A DNA stretch of 64,000 nt from Actinoplanes solisilvae (GTDB taxonomy: Bacteria; Actinomycetota; Actinomycetes; Mycobacteriales; Micromonosporaceae), in contig NZ_RJAC01000028.1 in assembly GCF_003999975.1 (NCBI RefSeq), positions 1 to 64,000 of the forward strand, read 5' to 3'. Under the pieces are notes generated by a model, which saw nothing but the letters and a program-made list of their open reading frames with translations, did no database searches and was not told the origin of the DNA. The stretch's first letter is position 1. Every line of letters begins with the position of its first letter. The position numbers and the translations under genes were made by a program. Positions 33,984 through 43,146 of the stretch are shown here, piece after piece.

Positions 33984-35039
33984 ATGACGATGCAGTACCG
34001 GCAACTCGGCCGTACGGGTCTGAGGGTTTCGACGTTCACCCTGGGCACGATGGGCTTCGGCGGGACCGGGTGGGCGTCGCCGGTGGGGAAGATCGACGTG
34101 GCGGGGGCGCGTGAGCAGATCGCTATCGCGCGCGACGCCGGCGTCAACCTCATCGACACGGCTGATGTCTACTCGGCGGGGCTCAGTGAGGAGATTCTGG
34201 GCGAGGCGCTCGGTGACAGCCGTGATGACGTGCTGATCGCCACCAAGGTGCGGATGCCGATGGGGGACGGGCAGAACGACGCCGGCCTCTCGCGGCACCA
34301 CATCATCCGGGGGGCGGAGGCCAGCCTGCGGCGGCTCGGCACCGACTACATCGACCTCTACCAGGTGCACGAGTGGGACGGCCAGACGCCGCTCGAAGAG
34401 ACGCTGACCGCGCTCGACGACCTCGTGCGCAGCGGCAAGGTCCGTTACATCGGGTGCTCGAACTACGCCGCCTGGCACATGGTCAAGGCGCTCGGCGTGT
34501 CCGACGCGCGGCAGCTCGAGCGGTTCGCCAGCACGCAGGTGTTCTACTCGCTGGCCAACCGGGACATCGAGGCCGAGATCGTGCCCGCCGCGGTCGACCA
34601 GGGGGTCGGCATCCTGGTGTGGAGCCCCCTCGCGGGCGGTCTCGTGTCGGGCAAGTACCGGCGCGGCGTTCAGGCGCCCGAGGGCAGCCGGCACCTGTCG
34701 GAGTGGAACGAGCCGCCGATCCACGACGAGGACCGGCTGTACGACTCGATCGAGCTCGCCGTGAAGATCGGTGAGTCGCACGGGGTGTCGGCGGCGCAGG
34801 TGTCGCTGGCCTACATCGCGCAGAAGCCGGGCGTGACCTCGCTGATCGTCGGTGCCCGCACGCCCGAGCAACTGCGCGACAACCTCGCCGCGGCCGACCT
34901 CGAGCTGTCCGCCGACGAGGTCAAGGCGCTCGACGACGCGACCAGCGAGCCGCTGCGCTACCCGTTCTGGCACCACCGCAACACGAGCACCGACCGTCTC
35001 AGCGCGGCCGACCTCACCCAGATCAGCCACTACCTGTAA
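33984..35039 (+). CDS. Aldo/keto reductase
   Basis: 351 residues from ATG 33984 with AGGGAG upstream. The (alpha/beta)8 barrel has the family catalytic residues in order: 'NLIDTADVYSAG' (Asp and Tyr), 'VLIATKVRM' (Lys) and 'LYQVHEWD' (His). NADPH-binding motifs 'VWSPLAGGLVSGK' and 'LIVGARTPEQLRDNL' are present. It resembles the group that reduces aldehydes and small carbonyls; the substrate is not predictable. It ends in a convergent terminator shared with ald. Confidence 0.93.
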   Translation: MTMQYRQLGRTGLRVSTFTLGTMGFGGTGWASPVGKIDVAGAREQIAIARDAGVNLIDTADVYSAGLSEEILGEALGDSRDDVLIATKVRMPMGDGQNDAGLSRHHIIRGAEASLRRLGTDYIDLYQVHEWDGQTPLEETLTALDDLVRSGKVRYIGCSNYAAWHMVKALGVSDARQLERFASTQVFYSLANRDIEAEIVPAAVDQGVGILVWSPLAGGLVSGKYRRGVQAPEGSRHLSEWNEPPIHDEDRLYDSIELAVKIGESHGVSAAQVSLAYIAQKPGVTSLIVGARTPEQLRDNLAAADLELSADEVKALDDATSEPLRYPFWHHRNTSTDRLSAADLTQISHYL

Positions 35040-35046
35040 ACAAAGA

Positions 35047-35079
35047 ACGGCCGCCCGCGCGAACAACGCGGGCGGCCGT
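35047..35079. terminator. Convergent bidirectional terminator
   Basis: Perfect 13-bp arms at 35047-35059 and 35067-35079 with a 7-base loop lie 8 bp after the aldo/keto reductase stop and 11 bp before the end of the ald gene on the other strand. The symmetry suits termination from both sides. Confidence 0.85.
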
Positions 35080-35089
35080 CAGGAAACGG

Positions 35090-36202
35090 TCAGAGAACGG
35101 ATGCCACCGGCACCGAGGGCAGGCCCAGCGCCGTCCCGACCGACTCGTTCGTCAGGTCGCCGTCGTGCACGTTCAGCCCGAGCGCGAGCGCCGGGTCGGC
35201 CGCCAGCGCCGAACGCCAGCCCAGGTCGGCCAGGCGAAGGGCGTACGGGAGGGTGGCGTTGGTCAGGGCGTAGGTCGAGGTGTTGGGCACGGCGCCCGGC
35301 ATGTTGGCCACGCAGTAGAAGACCGACTCGTGCACCTTGTAGACGGGGTTCTCGTGGGTCGTCGGGCGTGAGTCCTCGAAGCAGCCGCCCTGGTCGATCG
35401 CGATGTCGACGAGCACCGCGCCCGGCTTCATGCGCTTGACGAGCTCGTTGGAGACCAGCGTCGGGGCCTTCGCGCCGGGCACGAGGACCGCGCCGATCAC
35501 CATGTCGGCCTCGATCACCGACTGCTCGATCGCGTAGGACGACGAGACCAGCGTCTTCACCCGGCCGTTGAACTGGGCGTCGATCTGGCGCAGCCGGGCG
35601 ATGTTGAGGTCGAGCACGGTCACGTCGGCGCCCATGCCCAGCGCGATCGTCGCCGCGTTGACGCCGGAGACGCCGCCGCCGATGACGGTCACCTTGGCCG
35701 GGGCGACGCCCGGGACGCCACCGGGGAGCACACCGCGCCCGCCCGAGTTGCGCATGAGGCTGTACGCACCCACCTGCGGGGCGAGCCGCCCGGCGACCTC
35801 GCTCATCGGGGCCAGCAGAGGCAGCGAGCCGTCCGCGAGCTGCACCGTCTCGTACGCGATGGCGGTGGTGCCGCTGGCCAGCAGAGCCTTGGTGCCTTCG
35901 GCGTCGGCGGCCAGGTGCAGGTAGGTGAACAGGACCTGGCCGGCGCGCAGGCGGTGGTACTCGGCGGCGATCGGCTCCTTGACCTTGAGGAGCAGGTCGG
36001 CGCGCTGCCACACGGTGTCGGCGTCGGGGGCGATCTCGGCGCCCGCGGCGACGAAGTCCTGGTCGGTGATGGCCGAACCGTTGCCCGCGCCCGCCTCGAT
36101 CAGCACGGAGTGCCCGCGGCGGACGAACTCGGCGACACCCGCGGGGGTGATCGCCACTCGGTACTCGTGGTTCTTGATCTCGGCCGGCACACCGATCTGC
36201 AT
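35090..36202 (-). CDS. ald: Alanine dehydrogenase
   Basis: Oxidises L-alanine to pyruvate and ammonia with NAD, or runs in reverse. 370 residues, the normal length. It starts 'MQIGVPAEIKNHEYRVAITP'. 'DLLLKVKEP' contains an active-site Lys and 'LFTYLHLAAD' the His. The NAD fold is 'VTVIGGGVSGVNAATIALG', and 'VDIAIDQGGCFEDSRPTTH' closes the active site. The gene is divergent from an Lrp/AsnC regulator, the classic arrangement for alanine-responsive control. Confidence 0.96.
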   Translation of the reverse strand: MQIGVPAEIKNHEYRVAITPAGVAEFVRRGHSVLIEAGAGNGSAITDQDFVAAGAEIAPDADTVWQRADLLLKVKEPIAAEYHRLRAGQVLFTYLHLAADAEGTKALLASGTTAIAYETVQLADGSLPLLAPMSEVAGRLAPQVGAYSLMRNSGGRGVLPGGVPGVAPAKVTVIGGGVSGVNAATIALGMGADVTVLDLNIARLRQIDAQFNGRVKTLVSSSYAIEQSVIEADMVIGAVLVPGAKAPTLVSNELVKRMKPGAVLVDIAIDQGGCFEDSRPTTHENPVYKVHESVFYCVANMPGAVPNTSTYALTNATLPYALRLADLGWRSALAADPALALGLNVHDGDLTNESVGTALGLPSVPVASVL

Positions 36203-36325
36203 GACTTGTCCTCTCGTCGCCGCGTGGCATCAGGGTGGAACGATGTGCAGTTGTGGCGCAAGGAGAGCGAAGATGATTCTGTACGCTGTGACGTGCCCGA
36301 AGAAGATGCGAAAAGTGAGATCAGC

Positions 36326-36796
36326 ATGACCGACGTACCGAAGGATCTTCGAGGCCTGGATCACATCGACCGTGAGTTGCTGGCGCTGCTCGAGGCCGAC
36401 GGCCGCATGCCGAACAACGCCCTCGCCGAGCGCGTGGGCATCGCCGCCTCCACCTGCCTCACCCGCATCAGGCGGCTGCGCGAGATCGGCGCGATCCGCG
36501 GCTTCCACGCCGACGTCGACCCGGAGTGGATCGGCCGGCCCATCCAGGCGATGATCGCGGTCAAGATCCGGTCGGAGTCGCGCGACGCGATCGGCAAGTT
36601 CGCCGAGTCGCTGGCGGGTATTCCCGCCGTACGGGAGGTGTACTTCGTCTCCGGCTCGTACGATTTTCTGCTGCACGTGGCGACGGCCGACGTCGAGGAT
36701 CTGCGCGAAGTCATCACCGAGCGCCTCAGCGGCACCCGATTGATCGCCGGCACCGAGACCTACCTGATTTTCGAGCACCGCAGAGGCAACTACTGA
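36326..36796 (+). CDS. Lrp/AsnC-family regulator
   Basis: 156 residues from ATG 36326. An N-terminal helix-turn-helix ('LDHIDRELLALLEADGRMPN', 'LAERVGIAASTCLTRIRRL') and a C-terminal RAM ligand-binding domain ('VREVYFVSGSYDFLLHV') are complete. By comparison with other actinobacteria it should sense alanine or a related amino acid and activate the divergent ald gene from the 123-bp intergenic region. Confidence 0.93.
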   Translation: MTDVPKDLRGLDHIDRELLALLEADGRMPNNALAERVGIAASTCLTRIRRLREIGAIRGFHADVDPEWIGRPIQAMIAVKIRSESRDAIGKFAESLAGIPAVREVYFVSGSYDFLLHVATADVEDLREVITERLSGTRLIAGTETYLIFEHRRGNY

Positions 36797-36899
36797 GCAC
36801 CGCTCTGCACCCGATCCAACGCTCAGGGGCGAGGGCGCCCGGCCGACCGTGGACCTTCGAACGGGAGCCCCCGGATCAGGCGAACCTAAGGACTCGGAT

Positions 36900-38117
36900 A
36901 TGTCGGACACACTGGCACTGGCGGACGCCGCCGAGCGGGAGCGCCTCGCGGTCCTGCGCGCGTACGGCGTGCTCGACACGCCCGCCGAGAGCGACTTCGA
37001 CGACATCGCCGTCCTGGCCGCCCAGCTCTGCGGCACCCCGATCGCCGCGGTGACCCTGGTCGACGAGCACCGCCAGTGGTTCAAGGCCCGCGTCGGGCTG
37101 GACATCTGCGAGACCGCCCGCGAGGACTCGTTCTGCGCCCGGGCGATGCTCAGCGACGAGGTCATGCAGGTCCCCGACGCGCGCGTCGACCCCCGCTTCG
37201 CGAACAACCCGCTGGTCACCGGCCATCCGGGCATCGTCTTCTACGCCGGGGCGCCGCTGGTCACCTCGAGCGGGCAGGTGCTGGGCAGCCTCTGCGTCAT
37301 CGACCGGGAGACCCGCGTGCTGACCCCGGCCGAGTGTCAGGGCCTGCGGACCCTCGCCCGGCACGTCGTCGCCCAGCTCGAGCTGCGGCAGTACGCCCGC
37401 GGGCTCGACGCGGCCAACGAGCGGCTGCGCGACGCCGACAAGCTCAAGGACGAGTTCATCTCACGGGTCACCCACGAGCTGCGTACGCCCCTGACGTCGA
37501 TCAACGGATACCTGGAGATGCTCGCCGACGACGACCTCGATCCGGGCGCCGGCCCCGAGTTCCTGCGCCGCATCCGCCGCAACTCCGACCGGCTGATGGC
37601 GCTCGTCGAGGACATGCTGCTCGCCGCGCGGGCCGGCCACGACGATCTGCGCCTGAACAAGCGCGTGCTCGACCTGGCCGAACTGTCGCGCGCCGCCGTG
37701 GTGCGCAACGGCGACCTGGCCGACGGCCGCGGCCTCGAGATCGTCGCCGACGCCCGCGAGCCCGTCGTGGTCGAAGCCGACGAGGCCCGCCTGGTGCAGG
37801 TGGTCGAACGGCTGGTGCTCAACGCGGTCAAGTTCACCCCGACCGGCTCGATCACGGTCAGCGCGGCCGTGCACGGAGACCGCGCGGTGCTCGTCGTGCG
37901 CGACACCGGCATCGGCATGAGCGTGCTCGACAGCGAACGGGTGCTCGCGCCCTTCCGCCGCGCGGCGACCGCCGAACGGGCCGAGGTGCAGGGCGCCGGG
38001 CTGGGCCTGAGCATCGCCAAGGCAATCGTCGACGGCCACGGCGGCTCGATCCGCATCGAGAGCCAGCCCGGCCAGGGCGCCGCGGTCATCGTCGAGCTGC
38101 CCCGCTACGGCGGATGA
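36900..38117 (+). CDS. GAF-domain sensor histidine kinase
   Basis: 405 residues from ATG 36900. The N-terminal GAF domain (about 15-165) has the 'DEHRQWFKARVGL' and 'FCARAMLSDEVMQVPDARVD' pattern seen in a common soluble GAF-kinase group. HisKA ('FISRVTHELRTPLTSINGYL', His in 'THELRTP') and HATPase ('LNAVKFTPTGS', 'DTGIGM', 'GAGLGLSIAKAIV') domains follow. No membrane segment and no partner regulator next to it. Confidence 0.92.
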   Translation: MSDTLALADAAERERLAVLRAYGVLDTPAESDFDDIAVLAAQLCGTPIAAVTLVDEHRQWFKARVGLDICETAREDSFCARAMLSDEVMQVPDARVDPRFANNPLVTGHPGIVFYAGAPLVTSSGQVLGSLCVIDRETRVLTPAECQGLRTLARHVVAQLELRQYARGLDAANERLRDADKLKDEFISRVTHELRTPLTSINGYLEMLADDDLDPGAGPEFLRRIRRNSDRLMALVEDMLLAARAGHDDLRLNKRVLDLAELSRAAVVRNGDLADGRGLEIVADAREPVVVEADEARLVQVVERLVLNAVKFTPTGSITVSAAVHGDRAVLVVRDTGIGMSVLDSERVLAPFRRAATAERAEVQGAGLGLSIAKAIVDGHGGSIRIESQPGQGAAVIVELPRYGG

Positions 38118-38283
38118 GCGGCAGTGTCCACACCGGCGCCGGCCCGGCGTCGCGGTGGCTGATCCGCCGCCGGCCATAAAGATCATGTTGCGGGAAGCGC
38201 GGGACAGGTACCTTGTGTCGGGCGCGGACACCGATCGCGCCGGGGGGCGCGGACGATGAATCGCGCCAGGGAGGTGCCAAGCG

Positions 38284-39297
38284 ATGACGACCGAGCGGAA
38301 CCGGGCCAGCGGCCGGCCGACCCTGGAAGAGGTCGCGGTGCGCGCCGGCGTCGGCCGCGGCACCGTGTCCCGGGTGGTGAACGGCTCGGCCCAGGTCAGC
38401 CCGCGCGCGCGGCAGGCGGTCGAAGACGCGATCCAGGAGCTCGGCTACGTCCCCAACCGGGCCGCCCGCACCCTGGTCACGCAGCGCACCGACTCGATCG
38501 CGCTGGTCATCTTCGAGTCCGGCGAGCGGTTCTTCCGTGAGCCGTTCTTCGGCCGCATCGTGCAGTCGATCTCGTCGGTGCTGGTCGCCCGCAACCTCCA
38601 GATGGTCCTCATGATCGCGCAGGCCCCCGAGGAGCGCCGCCGCCTCGAGGGCTACCTGACCCGCCAGCACGTCGACGGCGCCCTGCTGCTGTCCCTGCAC
38701 GGCGACGACCCGCTGCCCGCCGTTCTCGAGGAGCGCGGCGTCGCCACCGTCCGCGTCGGCCGCCCGATGTACGCCGAACGTGGCACCTACGTCGACGCCG
38801 ACAACCGCGCCGGCGCCCGCGAGGCCGTCGCCTACCTGCGCTCCCAGGGCCGCCGCCACATCGCCGCGATCACCGGCCCGCTCGACATGGCCGCCGGCAT
38901 CGCCCGCCTCGAGGGCTACCGCGACGTGGTCGGCGACGGCCCGGTGGCGTTCGGCGACTTCAGCGAGGAGAGCGGCGCCGCCGCCATGCGCCGCCTGCTC
39001 GAACAACATCCCGATCTCGACGCCGTCTTCGCCGCCTCCGACATGATGGCCGCCGGCGCCCTGCAGGTCCTGCGCCAGCTCGGCCGCCGCATCCCCGACG
39101 ACGTCGCCGTCATAGGCTTCGACGACTCGGTCATCGCCCGCCACACCGACCCCCCGCTGACCAGCGTCGACCAGCCGATAGCCGAGATGGGCCGCGAGAT
39201 GGTCCGCCTCCTCCTGGCCAAGATCGACGGCAGCGACGAGGCCGGCGACACCGAGATCGTCCTCCCCACCAGCCTCGTCATCCGCGGCTCGGCCTGA
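38284..39297 (+). CDS. LacI-family transcriptional regulator
   Basis: 337 residues. The N-terminal helix-turn-helix ('PTLEEVAVRAGVGRGTVSRV', hinge 'LGYVPNRAARTLVT') and periplasmic-binding-protein fold ('VIGFDDSVIARHTDPPLTSV') are complete. Such proteins usually repress sugar uptake or catabolic genes, but none is adjacent, so the regulon is elsewhere. Confidence 0.94.
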   Translation: MTTERNRASGRPTLEEVAVRAGVGRGTVSRVVNGSAQVSPRARQAVEDAIQELGYVPNRAARTLVTQRTDSIALVIFESGERFFREPFFGRIVQSISSVLVARNLQMVLMIAQAPEERRRLEGYLTRQHVDGALLLSLHGDDPLPAVLEERGVATVRVGRPMYAERGTYVDADNRAGAREAVAYLRSQGRRHIAAITGPLDMAAGIARLEGYRDVVGDGPVAFGDFSEESGAAAMRRLLEQHPDLDAVFAASDMMAAGALQVLRQLGRRIPDDVAVIGFDDSVIARHTDPPLTSVDQPIAEMGREMVRLLLAKIDGSDEAGDTEIVLPTSLVIRGSA

Positions 39298-39609
39298 AAA
39301 TCCATTCAGCAGTACGAGTCCTCCAACGCGAACCGGGCCAGCAGCCCCGCTGGGTGCCGTCCCGGCCCCTCTGCGCCGCCTCCGGGCTGTCCTGCAACAA
39401 CACCCCTTCCTGTTTGATCGCCGAACGCTGATCCTGGAATCTGGGGCCTCGATCGCGTTCGAGGGGCCTACTTTCGTGGTCTTGGGATCGATGGTGGAAG
39501 GGAAGGGGCCCCGTTCCCGCGAAGTAGCACTTCGTTCGTCTCGTGCGGCACGAGCATCCGGTCGCCGTGACCGCGCCACCAGGCGAACGCGCCGGGCAGC
39601 CAGCCGGGC
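39298..39609. other. Intergenic stretch between convergent lacI-type and kinase genes
   Basis: 312 bp with no convincing gene on either strand. Only a weak 6-bp hairpin (CCTCGA 39447-39452 with TCGAGG 39459-39464) is visible, which could serve as a terminator. Local base composition is slightly less GC-rich than the flanking genes. Confidence 0.6.
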
Positions 39610-41211
39610 CTAGATGCCGGCGGCGCGGTCGAGGTCGGCCAGCCGGGTGCGGAGAACCGCCACGTGTTCGGGTTTGACGCCGCCCTCGTCGATGCGCTCG
39701 TCGAGTTTGCGGCGCAGCGAGTCGACCTGGCGCACCACCTCGTCGGGGCCGGCGTCGGCGAAGGCCAGGGGCCGCAGCAGGTTGAGGAAGTCGGTGGCCA
39801 CATCGGAGCGGATGGTGCCGTCGGCCGCGCCGTCCTCGACCGCGCTGCGGAACCGGTTCACGGCGTCGTCGAGCCGCAGCGAGGGGAGCACCTTCGGAGT
39901 GGACGAGAACGACGGCGCGTTCGCCGGGCTGGTGCTCGGCGCCGGGGAGGACGACACGATCGCGGGTGGGAGCGGTTCGGGGATCGCCTGCGGAGACCCG
40001 CGCGGCCAGTTGACCGCGATCACCGCGCCGCCGATGGCCGCCAGCAGCGCGACAACGGTCACGCCGAGCACCCAGCGGCGGGTCGGCGGCGGCGTGAGCG
40101 CGAGGGTTGCGGGCGCGGCACGCCCGGTGGCGTAGGCGGGATGTTCAGCGCCCGCCCGAGGTTCCTCGGCCGTGCTCCGGACCCGGCCGCCGTTCTCTGC
40201 GGGCCGCCCGGCCGTGGAAGCACCGGTTCGCCGTCCAGGCCCGACAGGCCCGGATGGCGTGGCAGGCCCGGATGGCACAGCGGGCCTGGGTGGTGCGGCG
40301 GGGCTCGGCGATCCGGACGGCTCGGGTGGCTCGGCCGGGCGGGGTGAGCCGTTCGGGCTGGGGAGAGGAGCGGACAGGATCGAGGCGGGCGGCGCCTCGA
40401 AGGTGGGCTTGAGCCAGAGCGCGGTCAGGTCGAACCGGATCTCCTCAGCCCCCGGCCGGTCGGCGGGGGAGTCGGCCAGGCAGCGGGTCACCAGGTCGCG
40501 GAAGGCGCACGGCAGGTCGTCGGGGAGAACCTGGGGGCCCGACGCGCGCGCGGCGGCCAGCTCTTCCCAGCTGTCGACCGGAAAAGGCGGGTCGCCGGTC
40601 ACCATCTCGAAGAGCAGGACGCCCAGACCGTACACATCGGTAGCGGGCTCGGCGGGCATGCCGTCCAGACGTTCGGGGGCCGCGTAGGCGGGGGTGCCGA
40701 ACGTCGAGCCGGTGTCGTCGTCGTCCGGCTCGCCCGCGGTGGCGCTGATGCCGAAGTCGAGGATCTTCACGCCGGTCGGGGTGAGCATGACGTTGCCGGG
40801 CTTGATGTCGCGGTGCACCACCGCGTTCGCGTGGGCGGCGGCCAGGGCGTCGGCGACCGCGGCCCCGATGCGGGCCGCCTCGGGCAGCCCGATCGGCTCA
40901 CGGTCGAGGCGGGCCGCCACACTCTCGCCGGCCAGCAACTCCATCACGACGAAGGGCGCCACCGTGCCGTCCGGGCGAACCGCCTCCCGGTAGTCGTGGA
41001 CGGCGGCGATGTTCGGGTGACTGAGCCGGGCTGCCATTCGCGCCTCGCGGCGTACCACCTGCGATCCGTGCGGCAGTTTCACCGCGACCGGGCGGCCCAG
41101 CAGTTCGTCGTCGGCCTGCCAGATCTCGGCCATGCCGCCGGCCTCCAGCATCGTGACCAGGCGATATCGTGCCGCCAGCAGCATCCCGGACCGAGGCCAC
41201 TCTTCGCTCAC
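39610..41211 (-). CDS. PknB-type transmembrane Ser/Thr protein kinase
   Basis: 533 residues from GTG 41211. The kinase domain (about 15-275) has 'VAVKLPHG', 'VVHRDIKPGNV' and 'DFGISA' intact, so it should be active. A Pro/Ser-rich linker (about 275-375) leads to one transmembrane helix ('WVLGVTVVALLAAIGGAVIAV') and a ~130-residue extracellular region ending in a helical domain. No PASTA repeats are present. The external helical domain may sense a cell-wall or protein ligand. Confidence 0.93.
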   Translation of the reverse strand: MSEEWPRSGMLLAARYRLVTMLEAGGMAEIWQADDELLGRPVAVKLPHGSQVVRREARMAARLSHPNIAAVHDYREAVRPDGTVAPFVVMELLAGESVAARLDREPIGLPEAARIGAAVADALAAAHANAVVHRDIKPGNVMLTPTGVKILDFGISATAGEPDDDDTGSTFGTPAYAAPERLDGMPAEPATDVYGLGVLLFEMVTGDPPFPVDSWEELAAARASGPQVLPDDLPCAFRDLVTRCLADSPADRPGAEEIRFDLTALWLKPTFEAPPASILSAPLPSPNGSPRPAEPPEPSGSPSPAAPPRPAVPSGPATPSGPVGPGRRTGASTAGRPAENGGRVRSTAEEPRAGAEHPAYATGRAAPATLALTPPPTRRWVLGVTVVALLAAIGGAVIAVNWPRGSPQAIPEPLPPAIVSSSPAPSTSPANAPSFSSTPKVLPSLRLDDAVNRFRSAVEDGAADGTIRSDVATDFLNLLRPLAFADAGPDEVVRQVDSLRRKLDERIDEGGVKPEHVAVLRTRLADLDRAAGI

Positions 41212-41253
41212 CAGGGAACATTCGCCCGGATCGTTACGTGTGTCAACACCTCG

Positions 41254-41973
41254 TCACCAGTCGGACTCCTCCACGTCCACGGCGATGTAGTCGATGTCCC
41301 CGTGGAAGTAGTCGCAGCCCACGTCGACCTGATCGCAGTCGGTCTTGCCGCCGATCGCGACCGGCCAGGAGTTGTCGATCGGGCCGGTCCAGCCCTCGCG
41401 CGAGGCCACCTCGCGCCCGTCGATGGCGAGCGTGACGCCGTCGCCGGTGCGTTCACACCGTACGGTGTGCCATTCGCCGTCGTTGATCGGGCGCGGCGCC
41501 GTGACCAGCAAGGAGGTGCGCGAGCCACGGAACCAGCACTGCACTTTCCCGTTGGGGATCTGGAGCTTGAAGCTGCCGCCCCGCACGGTCGCCTGTCCCT
41601 TCTGGACGATGTTGCCGAAGAAGTCCCGGGTACGCAGCCGCAGATCGATTGCGTAATCGCGGGAGCCCGGGTTGAGCCGGTCGGCGTCGGGGACGATCAC
41701 CAGGTGCCCGGGATGGGCCGGCGGGGTGTCCGGTTCCAGGCGGTCGAAGCCGTACGCCGTCCGGTCGCCCGACCGCAGGCCGACCGCGACGTCCTCGCCG
41801 ATGCGCCCGTCGAAGCCGTGCCCGGTGACGTCGCGCATCGTCCGGGAGCCGGGGCGCTCGTTCATGGTCCAGAGCGCCAATTCGTAGTCGGGGGCCGCGG
41901 TTGCCGCGCCTCCTGTGGTGACCAGCAGGGCCGCCGAGGTCAGAGAGACAATCCACAAACGCCGCTTCTTCAT
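41254..41973 (-). CDS. Secreted LamG/concanavalin-like protein
   Basis: 239 residues with a cleavable signal peptide (cleavage near 'GAATAA-PDYE'). The mature part is a LamG-like beta sandwich: 'YELALWTMNERPGSRTMRDV', 'GNIVQKGQATVRGGSFKLQI', 'DGEWHTVRCERTGDGVTLAI'. Four Cys may form two disulfides. These domains bind sugars or proteins; no catalytic residues are seen. It precedes the kinase gene by 42 bp on the same strand. Confidence 0.87.
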   Translation of the reverse strand: MKKRRLWIVSLTSAALLVTTGGAATAAPDYELALWTMNERPGSRTMRDVTGHGFDGRIGEDVAVGLRSGDRTAYGFDRLEPDTPPAHPGHLVIVPDADRLNPGSRDYAIDLRLRTRDFFGNIVQKGQATVRGGSFKLQIPNGKVQCWFRGSRTSLLVTAPRPINDGEWHTVRCERTGDGVTLAIDGREVASREGWTGPIDNSWPVAIGGKTDCDQVDVGCDYFHGDIDYIAVDVEESDW

Positions 41974-42148
41974 GGTTCATCCCCGAACACGCTTTATTTC
42001 CAATTTGACCCTTTCAGTCTAAGGGGGGCGACTCGTCCCCGCACCGGTAAGAGACCGGATTCGCCCGCCAGCCGGACATCGTTGGGAACCGGAACTCCGG
42101 GTGCGATGATGTGACCGGTCACGGGCATGGGAGGGGTCGGTCCGCGGG

Positions 42149-42607
42149 ATGGGGCACTTCGAGGCGAGAACCGACAAGGGAACCGGCCATGTGCGGGTGA
42201 CCCTGACCGGCGAATGCGACCTTGCGGTCCGCGATGAACTGCACGCCGTGCTGACCGCGGCCGTGCGCGCCGCCCCGCTGGTGATCGTCGACCTGGGCGC
42301 CCTCGAGTTCCTCGACTCCAGCGGCGTACACGGGCTGATCGTCGCCCACCACGAGGCGCAGGCCCGCGGCGCCCGGGTCACGCTCGTGAACCCGACCGGC
42401 GCGGTCGCCGCGGTGCTCGACCTCACCGGCGTCGGATCCCTGCTGGGCACACCGGCCGGCGAGCCCGCGCCCGCCGGCCAGCGCCCGGACGTGGCGGGCG
42501 GCGAGTCCGCGCCCGTCGGCAAGCGTCCGGACGTGGCGGGCGGCGAGTCCGCGAGCAGCCGGCATCGCACGGCCGTCGGGGACGAACAGACACGGGCCGG
42601 CGGATGA
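42149..42607 (+). CDS. STAS-domain anti-anti-sigma factor with a repeat tail
   Basis: 152 residues. The STAS domain (about 1-105) carries 'VIVDLGALEFLDSSGVHGLI', with the phosphorylatable Ser in 'DSSG'. It should be dephosphorylated by a SpoIIE phosphatase and then bind an anti-sigma kinase, releasing a sigma factor. The remaining ~45 residues are two 14-residue repeats ('GExAPxGxRPDVAG') outside the fold. The stop overlaps the ATPase gene by 4 bp. The cognate sigma factor is not in this window. Confidence 0.92.
   Translation: MGHFEARTDKGTGHVRVTLTGECDLAVRDELHAVLTAAVRAAPLVIVDLGALEFLDSSGVHGLIVAHHEAQARGARVTLVNPTGAVAAVLDLTGVGSLLGTPAGEPAPAGQRPDVAGGESAPVGKRPDVAGGESASSRHRTAVGDEQTRAGG
42458..42555 (+). 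repeat. Two 42-bp tandem repeats in the STAS gene tail
   Basis: Units at 42458-42499 and 42500-42541 and a partial third to 42555 differ at only a few bases and each adds 14 residues. The unit length is a multiple of three, so the frame is kept. Confidence 0.85.
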
Positions 42608-43008
42608 GCGACGAGTTCTACGAGACCACGTACGCCGAACCGGGCGACCTGGCCAAGGTGCGGGAGTTCGTCCGCACCCGCGCCGCCCACCTCGGCCTGC
42701 CGGAGACGCGTACCGAACTGCTCACCCTGGCCGTCAGCGAACTCGCCACCAACACCCTGCAGCACACCACGGGCGGCGGCGTCGTGCGGTTGTGGGCCGA
42801 CGACGGCCGCGTCGTCTGCGACGTGATCGACGGCGGCCCGGTGCGCACGCTGGGCCGCGGCATGCCCGCGGCCGACGCCCTGCGCGGCCGCGGCCTGGCC
42901 ATCGTGGAGCGCGTCTGCGACGAGGTCGGCGTCGACGCCTCCGAGGACGGCACCCGCGTACGCCTCGCCCTGGCCGTCGGCCGGCACGAGGCCGGACACC
43001 CGGGCTGA
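42604..43008 (+). CDS. Anti-sigma-factor-type ATP-binding protein (RsbW/SpoIIAB-like)
   Basis: 134 residues of HATPase_c fold: 'LLTLAVSELATNTLQHTTGG' (N-box), 'VVCDVIDGGPVRTLG' (G1) and 'GRGLAIVERVCDEVGV' (G2). These proteins phosphorylate STAS antagonists and hold sigma factors. Coupled to the STAS gene (ATGA). With the convergent SpoIIE phosphatase it forms a complete partner-switching set. Confidence 0.93.
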   Translation: MSDEFYETTYAEPGDLAKVREFVRTRAAHLGLPETRTELLTLAVSELATNTLQHTTGGGVVRLWADDGRVVCDVIDGGPVRTLGRGMPAADALRGRGLAIVERVCDEVGVDASEDGTRVRLALAVGRHEAGHPG

Positions 43009-43011
43009 CCC

Positions 43012-43146
43012 GCGGCCGGGCGTGTCCGGGCCGGGCGTGTCAGCGCTGGTCGTGTCAGGGCCGGTCGTGCCAGGGCCGGGCGTGTCAGGGCCGGGCGTGT
43101 CAGGGCCGGGCGTGTCACCGCTGGGCGTGTCAGGGCCGGGCCACCT
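43012..43146. repeat. About eight tandem 15-bp repeats between the ATPase and phosphatase genes
   Basis: The unit agggccgggcgtgtc, with substitutions, repeats at 15-base steps from 43012 to about 43146. The repeat fills the gap between two convergent genes, and the phosphatase stop (43130-43132) is within it. Each unit's gggccgg cannot form a strong isolated hairpin, so a terminator role is not clear. Confidence 0.9.

Noticed and set aside
43012..43146. The 15-bp repeats as a CRISPR array or origin iterons
   Set aside because: No spacers, no AT-rich unwinding region and no replication gene nearby; simple tandem repeats fit better.
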